Origin: Dromiciops gliroides
Lineage: Eukaryota > Chordata > Mammalia > Microbiotheria > Microbiotheriidae
NCBI RefSeq assembly: GCF_019393635.1
Contig: NC_057862.1
Span: 477,404,669-477,468,668 of the forward strand
Direction: 5' to 3'
DNA: 64,000 nucleotides
This document shows, one piece after another, positions 56,371 through 64,000 of the stretch (positions are counted from its first letter, which is position 1; each line of letters starts with the position of its first letter). A model generated the notes under the pieces. That model was not told where the DNA came from. It saw only the letters and a list, made by a program, of their open reading frames with translations, and searched no databases. Both the position numbers and the translations under genes were made by a program.

Positions 56371-56407
<37 letters not shown>

Positions 56408-56545
56408 GTCATATCCAACTCTTAGTGACCCAATTGGGTTTTTCTTGGCAAAGATACTGGAGTGGTTTGCCATTTCCTTCTCCTGATCACTTTAGAGATG
56501 AGGATCTGAGGCAAACAGGATTATGTGTCTTGCCCAGGGTCATGT
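56365..56545 (-). mobile_element. Long marsupial CORE-SINE with (TGC)12
   Basis: + strand GTCATATCCAACTCTTAGTGACC, TTTTCTTGGCAAAGATACTGGAG. The usual TTG-type tail has become a pure (TGC)12 tract at 56372-56407. Truncated at GGGTCATG. Confidence 0.88.
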
Positions 56546-56800
56546 TTAGTCATTTTTCAGTATTGTTGAACTCCTTGTGACTACATCTGGGTTTTCTTGG
56601 CAAAGATACTGCAGTGGCTTGCCATTTGCTTCTACAGCTCATTTTACAAATGAGGAAACTAAGGCAAATAGGGTTAAGTGACTTGTCCAGGGTGACACAG
56701 CTAATAAGTGTCTAAGACCAGATTTGAACTCAGGAAAATGAGTCTTCCTGACTTCAGGCCCAGTGCTTTATCCACTGTGTTACCTATCTGCTCCTCCAAT
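56546..56800 (-). mobile_element. Long marsupial CORE-SINE, adjacent second copy
   Basis: TTTAGTCATTTTTCAGTATTG, GTTTTCTTGGCAAAGATACTG through CORE to GTTACCTATCTGCTCC. It lies head to tail with the copy at 56365. Confidence 0.88.
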
Positions 56801-57224
56801 TTCTCAAAAAAAAAAAAAAAAACCACAGTCCCAAAAATCCAAGCTCCAAAAATATAACCAGCAGGTAAACTCTGGCATAGCATTTACTTGAGTCTCTCAT
56901 CCCCACAGCTGTACCATTCAGCCATGTGCCCAGGAAACCAGGGTTATGTTTCTCTCCAAGGCTAGAAACTTTATAATCCCTTGCACAAGTCAGGTAGGTT
57001 ATAATTCAAATCTATATAGCACAAGCATCAAAATCAACACTGAAACATTAAAATAACAAGGGTGATTATGCCAACATCCTTGGTAATTGTCCCACAGTTC
57101 TGTTGAAAGCAAATGTAAATTAACAAGAGCTGTAATAGACATACACAATACAAAGTCTCACTTGACAAAGTACTTCAGTTCCCAAATGTTTAAATTACAT
57201 GGAGGTACTTGAAAGTCCTAAGAG

Positions 57225-59330
57225 TACCAATTACTCAGTATTTATTAAGGGTATAGTATGTTCCAAGCAGTGTAGTAGGTGCTGGGTATACAAACACAAA
57301 CAAAATTAAACTCTCTTTCCAATGAGTTTATATTCTAATATACAAGTATATATAAAAGTATATGTGGCAGAGATATAAAGTTAATAAATGCAAATATATT
57401 AAAGGTTGTTTGGAAGAGAGGGTACTAGTAACTGGGGAGATCAGGAAGAGTTTCATGTGTAAGAGGTTCCCTGAAATGCATCTTAAAGGAGGCAGAAGTA
57501 AAGAGGGAGTGAATTCTAGGCATAAGAGATGGAGAAGGGAGCTAGTGTGTTGTGTGTGAGAAATGGAGAGAATGTTAATTTGGCTGGAATTCAGAATGCA
57601 GAATGGGGAGTAATTATGTCTAAGGCTGAAAAGATAGTTGGGGTCAGACTGTATATGGCTTTAAAAGCTAAACAGATGAGTTTCTATTTTATCCTACAGG
57701 TAATATGGAATCACATGGTCAGATAAGCACTTAAGGAAAATAACTGACAAAAATGTGTATGATGAAATACAGTGCTGAAAGACTTGAGGCTATTTGGGAA
57801 GCTGTAATCTAGGCAAGAGGTGATAAGGGCCCAAACCAAAGTGGTATTTGGTGAGTGGGAGAAAGGTATAAGATGCAAGAAAGGTTGTGAAGGTAGAAAA
57901 GGCAAGATTTGGTAACTGATTCTATATGGGAAGAGAGTAAAGATTTTGGGAAATTGTTGAGCTTAAAAACCTGAGACGCTGGAAGGATGTTGCCTTAAAT
58001 AGAAAAAGGGGAGTTTGAAGGTGTTAAGGGCTAAAATTCTAGCTAAACTGTCTAAAATATCTAATGAGTGGTCGCCAATAAATTATAAGCTTTAGCAAGA
58101 GTTAGACTTTTAAGCATTTATTAAGGAGAATAAGAGTTTGGTAAAGAGAGAAGAAAAGGCCTAGATTCCTATCTATTAAAGGGAGAGCACATTTCTAGCT
58201 CCCCTCTCCACCAGCGTCCTCAGGAAAGAGAGCGAGACCGAGTGCCAGTCTCTTCCTTCCTCCTCCCACTAGTCCGCGTCACTTCCTGACACCAAAGAAA
58301 AGACTCCTGGTCTTGCCCTCAAAGACCTTCACTTCATGGGCAGAACTCTTCTACAGTAAGTCTCCAGCAGGTGGCGTCATTCCAATCGTTACAAAGGAGA
58401 GGAGGACATGGGAGAAAGATAATGAGTTCAGTATTGCACATGTTGATTTCTCTTTGGGGCATCCAGTTTGAAATGTCCAATAGGCAACTAGAAATGCAGA
58501 AATGAAGTTCAGGGAAAAGACCAGAGCTGAATATATAGATCTCAGAACCACCTGCACAAAGATCATAGTTAGACCCATGCAAATTGATAAGATTGCCAAC
58601 AGAGAAAGAATAGAGGTGAAAGAGAAGAAAACCCAAAATAGAACCTTGGGTAACACTCAGAGTTAGGGGGCATGATGTAGAAGATGAGCAAGCAAAGGAA
58701 AGGATCAGTCAGTGTAAGGATCAGTCAGACAGGTAAGAAGTAAACCAAGAGAATATAATGTAATAAAAACCCAGAGTATAGAAAATGTCCAGAAAGAAAG
58801 TGTAGTCAACAATGTCAAATACAAATAGAGGTCAAGAAGGATTAGAAATGATAAAAGAGCATCAGATTTCACAATTAAGAGGTCATTGGTAGCTTTGGAA
58901 AGAGGTGTTTCAGTTGAAAGGTTGGAAGAAGATGGTAAAAGATTGACAAGTGAAAGAAAAGGAACTAGAGGTATTAAGTGTAAACTACTTTTTCAAGGAG
59001 TTTGGTTGAGGAAGGGGAGAAAGAGATAGGAAGATAGTTTGAGGGGATGAAAGGGTCAAGCGAAAGTTTGGAGTTTTTTAGGGATACGGGATATTTGGAC
59101 ATGTTTGAAGGCAGCAGGGTAGTACCCAGTTATCAGAAAGAGATTGAAGATTCTAGAGAGAAATCACCGAGGATGAAATCTGATGACAAAGATGAGAGAG
59201 GACATAACCAAGAACACACTGGGGTGGAGGAGGAGATGGTTGACAAGAAAAAGGCCCCCTCTGTTTTCAAGACTGAAGGAAAGTGGAAGAAAGTGGGTGA
59301 TTAGGTCAAAGAGTTTTGAGATAAAGAAAA
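57225..59330 (-). repeat. L2/CR1-like LINE, antisense, interrupted by an LTR
   Basis: The minus-strand frame at 57711-57905 contains TTLVWALITSCLDY, the post-polymerase motif. The long A/G-rich + strand (TCAGACAGGTAAGAAGTAAACC, AGGTCAAGAAGGATTAGAAA, TTTTTCAAGGAGTTTGGTTG) is antisense of the polymerase region: TTTGACATTGTTGACTACA on the minus strand encodes FDIVDY, a diverged FDTVDH block. The solo LTR at 58022-58392 splits it. Confidence 0.7.
58022..58392 (-). repeat. Solo LTR (family A), minus strand, with 4-base duplication
   Basis: Minus strand starts TGTAACGATTGGAATGACGC and ends TAGCCCTTAACA. Flanked by AAGG at 58018-58021 and 58393-58396. Shares AATAAATGCTTAAAAGTCTA with the copy at 38637. 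Confidence 0.9.
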
Positions 59331-59538
59331 TGGAGAAAAAAAGAGAAAATGACATCAAATAGCTTTGTTTTTTTTTTCCATAAAAGAAACAAGTTCCTTT
59401 TCTGAGAAAGGGGTAAGAGAACAGTGTGGGAGACTTGAAGAGTGAAAAGAAGGTTTAGAACACTTTCTGTTATACATGAAAAGAGAAATCAATTAGGGAA
59501 GTATAGAAGAATAAACTGAGAATTCAGTTTAGGTTGGA

Positions 59539-59539
<1 letters not shown>

Positions 59540-59604
<65 letters not shown>
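59540..59604. repeat. (TG)n microsatellite
   Basis: About 32 uninterrupted GT units. 59610-60150 has no recognised element apart from possible continuing LINE antisense. Confidence 0.95.
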
Positions 59605-59607
<3 letters not shown>

Positions 59608-60149
59608 GTACTAATGTACCTAGTTATCATGGTTACAAGAAGCTCAACTTTGTTCAATAGCTTGTGAGTAGGAGAGAAAAAGGAGGATATCAAGAGTAAT
59701 CTAAGGCTGAAATTTGGCAAGAAAAGAATGGCAATAGGGAAAGAGGACAAGAGATTCAAAAGCTGAGAACAGTGTAGAGTTGAAATTGCTAACTATTGGG
59801 TTGAGGTTGGAAAGGGAAGAAAGCTAAGTCAGAATAGGGTAATAGCCTGAGAAAGTATTAAGGGAAATAAAACCTCCCAACCAAATGCAGAAAATTAGAT
59901 GTATTAAATACATCCTTTGTTAACCACATTGAAATAAAATTATATTTAATAAAAGACACTTGAGGAAAGGATTAAAAATTAAAGAGACTAAATAGTTTAA
60001 TCCTAAAGAATTGGTTTGTAAAAGAACAAATCATAGAAATAATAGATAATTTCATTAAAGAAAATGACAAAAAATGAGTTAACATACCAATGATTTGGAA
60101 TGCAGACAAATCAGTCTGTGTCAAATCTTATACACAAATATGCCATTTC

Positions 60150-61870
60150 TATGTTGAAGAATTCTGAAATTCCTTATCTGACCATAATCTATTGATTTTC
60201 CACCTTTCCACCTGCCTTGCCTTAACACACCCTATTCTTAATCCACACCATGACTTCTACTACTTCAATCCTTCAATTCTCTCCTAGGCCACCACTCTTG
60301 CACTAGATACTCTCTCTTTTCCCCACACTGACCTCTGGGTAGATGAATTCAAGCCTATACTGTGCTCTTTTATTGGGTCCCTGACACCCTAGCCATATTA
60401 CCAATTGCCCTCTGCCAAGGTTTAGCCTTGGATCACTCTCACCATCTATCACCTTCTCTCCTACACATGTTGAAGGTAGGGGGGGAAAAAAATCACACAA
60501 CCATTCTGATTGGATCCACTACAAATTTACATTACTCAGCCTCAACTGGGCCCTGACTGCTTCCGGGCAATCCTACTCTACATCCCTCATCAATGCACTC
60601 TCCCACTCTCCACAGTGGATCTTCTAAACCTTTTCATCCCTCCTCAAACCTCCCGTTATTCCACCTCACCCAACCTTTCAGCTGAGAACCTTACCTCATA
60701 TTTTACAGGAAAAAAATGAAGACATTCACTATGAGCTCTCTCTTCTTCCTTGAGTGGCATGGTGAATAGGGTTCCAAGTCTGGAGTCAAGAAAACCTGAG
60801 TTCAAATCCAGTCTCAGATACTTATAAGCTGTGTGACCTTGGGCAAATCACTTAATCTCTGTCTCTCTCTGTTTCTTCATCTGTAAAACAAATATAATAA
60901 TAATAATATCTTTATCCCAGGGTTGTCGTGAGGATCAATTGAGGTAATATTGGTAAAGCACTCATCACAGTACCTGGTACATTAAAATGGTAGCTATTAT
61001 TATGTTCCTCAGATACATTCTACCACTCTCTCTTCCTTCACCCCTGTCTCACATGATGAAGTAGCTATTCTCCTTCAAGTATTCCCATTCCATCCTGTCT
61101 ACTCAAACAAATTTTATGCTGTCATCCCCAATTTATAATTTATCTTTAATATCTCCCTGTCTATTGGCACCTTCCCTACTATCTATAAACATGCCAATGT
61201 CTCCCCCTTCCTCAAAAAACTCTCACTTGATCCTTCCATCCCTGCTAATTATAATCCTATGTCTCATGTGCCCTTTGTGGCTAAAGTCCTCAAGGAAGAC
61301 TTTCTACAATAGGTGCTTCCATCCTCTCCTCTCTTCTTAATCCCTTACAATACAGTTGCTGTCCTCACGCTTCCACCAAGACTGCTCTCTCCAAAGTTAC
61401 CAATGATCTCAGTTGCCAAATCCAATTGCCTTTTCCCAGTCCTCATTCTTCTTAACCTCTCTGTTGGTTGGCACTGTTTGTCACTCTCTCTTCCTTGAAA
61501 CTCTCTTCTCTCTAGGTTTTCAGGACACCATTCTCTCCTGGTTCTCCCCCTATCTGACTGCTTCTTCTCTGTTTCCTTTCATGTATCTTCATCTAGGTAA
61601 TGTGCTCTAACCATAAGTGTCCCACAGAGTTCTAGGCCCTTTTCTCTTCTCCTTCTGTACTACTCATTTGGTGACCTTATATTACCATCTCTGTGCTAAT
61701 GATTATCAGCTTTACCTATTCTGCCTTAGTCCCTCTACTCACCTACAATCTCACATCTCCAACTGCCTTTCAAACATCTTGAACTGAATATCCAGTAGAT
61801 ATCTTAAATTCAACATGTCCAAAAGCAAACTCATTCTCTGCCCCCCCCCGCCCTGCAAATTGTATGGCCC
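60150..61870 (+). repeat. L2/CR1-like LINE polymerase region, sense
   Basis: The + frames contain NLSAENLTSYFTGK (about 60672-60713), GFQDTILSWFSPYLT (about 61518-61562), a VPQ-x2-RPFS block (about 61619-61645, cf. GVPQGSVLGPLLF) and a diverged catalytic loop NDYQLYL (about 61699-61719, cf. ADDTQLY). A MIR-like SINE interrupts at 60740-61010. Many stops; dead. Confidence 0.78.
60740..61010 (+). repeat. MIR-like SINE inside the L2-like LINE
   Basis: GGCATGGTGAATAGGGTTCCAAGTCTGGAGTCAAG through CTTCATCTGTAAAACA and the GTACCTGGTACATT tail. Confidence 0.85.
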
Positions 61871-61884
61871 TTCTACTTTCCCTA

Positions 61885-62701
61885 TTGTTTGGTTGTTGTC
61901 CTTCATGCTCAAAGAGAACCAAAATGACATCACCATATTGGGATAAACATAGTGTCTGACTGTGGTTGATCACACCAATATGAGCTTCAAAGGCACACAG
62001 GTCAGGCACAAATAGTTCATATAAACTTTTGGAACAGAGATGTCTCCAAATTTGCACATCTCATGTTTCTTTTGAGCCACTGCAATTCTGTTTTGCTCAT
62101 GGAACACAGTGCCTTCTTTGATGTGGACACTATATGCCAAGCAGTCCTGTGCTAGGGTCTCTCACGTCTCACAATCTACTCCAAAGTTCTTCAGAGAGAT
62201 CTTTAGAGTGTTCTTGTATTGATTCTTCTGACCTCCATTTGAGCACTTGCCTTGGTCAAGTTCTCCACAAAATAGTCTTTTACACGAACATATGTTTGGC
62301 ATTTTAACAATGTGGGCAGCCTATTGGAGTTTTGCTCTCTGCAGTAGAGTTTGAGTGATTGTCAGTTAGCTTAAAAGAGAACAACCTCTGTGTCAGGTAT
62401 CTTATTCTGCCAGGTGACCTTCAGAATCTTCCTAAGACAATTCAAATGGAAGTGATTCCCTTTCCTGGCATGGTGCTGGTATATGGTCCAGATTTCACAG
62501 GCATACAACAATGAGGTCAACACAATGACTCCATATAACTTAAGTTTGGTAGGCAGTCTAATACCTCTTTTCTCCCATAAACTCTTTCAAAGCCCCCCAA
62601 ACATTTAGCTAGCTCTGGCAATACATGGGTTAACCTTATCTATGTGAACATCCCTGGAAAACACTGCCAAGCATCCACAGAATCCAAAATTTCTCCATTT
62701 G
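61885..62701 (-). mobile_element. RTE-like LINE 3-prime half, left part
   Basis: The minus strand encodes, with stops, a C-terminal block containing VLTSLLYACEIWTIYQHHAR (about 62468-62527) and a Cys-Leu-Thr-Cys stretch near the 3-prime end, as in RTE/BovB-type LINEs. The + strand starts GTTGTTGTCCTTCATGCTCA, the tail shared with the RTE-tailed SINEs at 7785 and 16556. Confidence 0.75.
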
Positions 62702-63888
62702 AGAGCAAGAAAAAATTTACCTGTCAGAGAAGTGAAGAATTTATGACCAAACAAGAGATAGAGAGTCTTGATATATTAAATTTTAAATGGTTTGAACAAA
62801 CAAGAACAATGCAATCAAGACTAAAAGGAAAGCAGAAAGCTGGGAGACAATTTTTATAGTAACTGATAAAGATCTTATTTCTCAAATATATAGAGAAGTG
62901 AGTCAAGTTTTAAGTCATTCCCCCATTAATAAATGGTCAAAGGATATGAACAAACAAGTGAAGAAATCAAAGCTATCTATAGTCATATGAAAAAATTATC
63001 TAAATCACTATTGATTAGAGAAATACAAATTAAAACAAATCTGAGATATCACCTCACACCTGTCAGATTAGCTAATATGACAGAAATGGAAAATGATAAA
63101 CATTGGAGGGGATGTGGGAAAATGGGGACACTAATGCACTATTGGTGGAGTTGTGAACTGATCCCATCATTCTGGAGAACAATTTGGAACTATGCCCAAA
63201 GTGCTATATAACTGTGCATACCCTTTAATCCATCAATACTACTACTAGGTCTGTAACCCAAAGAAGGGTAAAATACAAGGGGATAAATTTGTACAAAAAT
63301 ATTTATAGCAGTTTCTTGTGGTGGCAAAAAATTAGAATTTAAGGGAATTCCCATCAGTTGGGGAATGACCAGACAAGTTGTGTTATATTATTGTAATGGA
63401 ATACTATTGTGCTATAAGAAATGACAAGCAGGGGGATTTCAGAAAAACCTAGGAAGACTTGTATGAACTGACGCAAAGTGATACAAGAACCAGAAGAACA
63501 TTGAACGCAGTGTCAGCAATATTGTACAATTATCAGCTTAGCTATTCTTGGCAATACAATGATCCAAGGCAATCCCAAAGTACTCATGATGAAACATGTT
63601 ATCCACTTCCAGAGAAAGAACTGAAGGTAGCTGAATGCAAATCAAAGCATACTATTTTTAACTCTTTTTTCATGGGTTTTTTTTTTCCTTTTCATCTGTG
63701 TCTTCTTCCACAATATTACTAACATGGAAATATGTTTTGCATGATTACACATGTATAATTTATATCAAATTGCTTATCACCTCAGGGGGAGATGGAGAAG
63801 GGAGAGAAAATTTGGAACTCAAAAAAATTTTAATGAATGTTAAAAATTGTCTTTAAATGTAATCGAGAAAAATAAAATATTATTTTTT
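62702..63888 (+). mobile_element. L1 3-prime end, 5-prime truncated, inside the RTE
   Basis: Late ORF2 (WWSCELIPSFW at about 63140-63172) to G-rich 3-prime UTR and A-rich tail. The flanks ATTTCTCCATTTG (left) and ATTTTCCATTTG (right) are a near-perfect duplication. Confidence 0.9.
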
Positions 63889-64000
63889 TAAAACATTTTC
63901 CATTTGTTGTAACCAATTGTTCCATATATGGATGGTGCAGTTATGGCTTGTAGAGAACCTCTGCTTTCTTGGTATTAAAGATTAAACCCCATGCAGGACA
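63889..64000 (-). mobile_element. RTE-like LINE, right part, continues past window
   Basis: TTGTAACCAATTGTTCCATATATGG resumes the RTE antisense sequence left at 62701 and runs off the window end. Confidence 0.65.

Noticed and set aside
12240-64000. A second host gene upstream of SRD5A2 (for example MEMO1, the next gene in human)
   Set aside because: No exon resembling it is visible; the human interval between the genes is also very large.

Overview
This is mammalian, almost certainly marsupial, nuclear DNA. It carries dozens of copies of a tRNA-derived short SINE whose head begins GGGGCAGCTAGGTGGCGCAG and which continues into a CORE/MIR-like body typical of marsupial genomes. It also has marsupial-type L1, L2/CR1-like and RTE-like LINE fragments, and introns and intergenic space made almost wholly of repeats. 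I cannot tell an American from an Australian marsupial by reading alone.

The only protein-coding gene I can support is the first exon of SRD5A2 (steroid 5-alpha-reductase 2), on the minus strand at 11610-11890, with a splice donor directly after it. It lies in a GC-rich, CpG-containing promoter region (about 11290-12240). Everything left of 11609 is inferred to be intron 1; the remaining exons are not in the window. Everything right of about 12100 is upstream intergenic sequence with no recognisable gene.

Layout. 1-11609: intron 1, packed with SINEs, an L1, two hAT-like short DNA elements, and two places where several SINEs hit the same target site. 11610-12240: exon 1 and promoter. 12240-17330: simple repeats, MIR-like SINEs and a fragment of an unusual LINE. 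17537-22117: a minus-strand endogenous retrovirus (both LTRs, polypurine tract, gag zinc knuckle, polymerase fragment) inserted inside an L1. 22118-32760: L1, L2 and SINE fragments, a probable solo LTR and an L1 5-prime end. 32760-49130: SINEs, L1 fragments, four related solo LTRs in this half of the window (one at 58022-58392) and a second retroviral LTR followed by a primer-binding-site-like sequence. 49130-64000: more L1, L2-like LINE in both orientations, and an RTE LINE split by an L1.

The most unusual item is a SINE at 54972-55132 whose body shows a strong, clustered excess of A-to-G changes on the + strand while its flanks look ordinary. This is the pattern expected from adenosine deamination (ADAR-like) of a retroelement intermediate. 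No new multi-gene system is visible.
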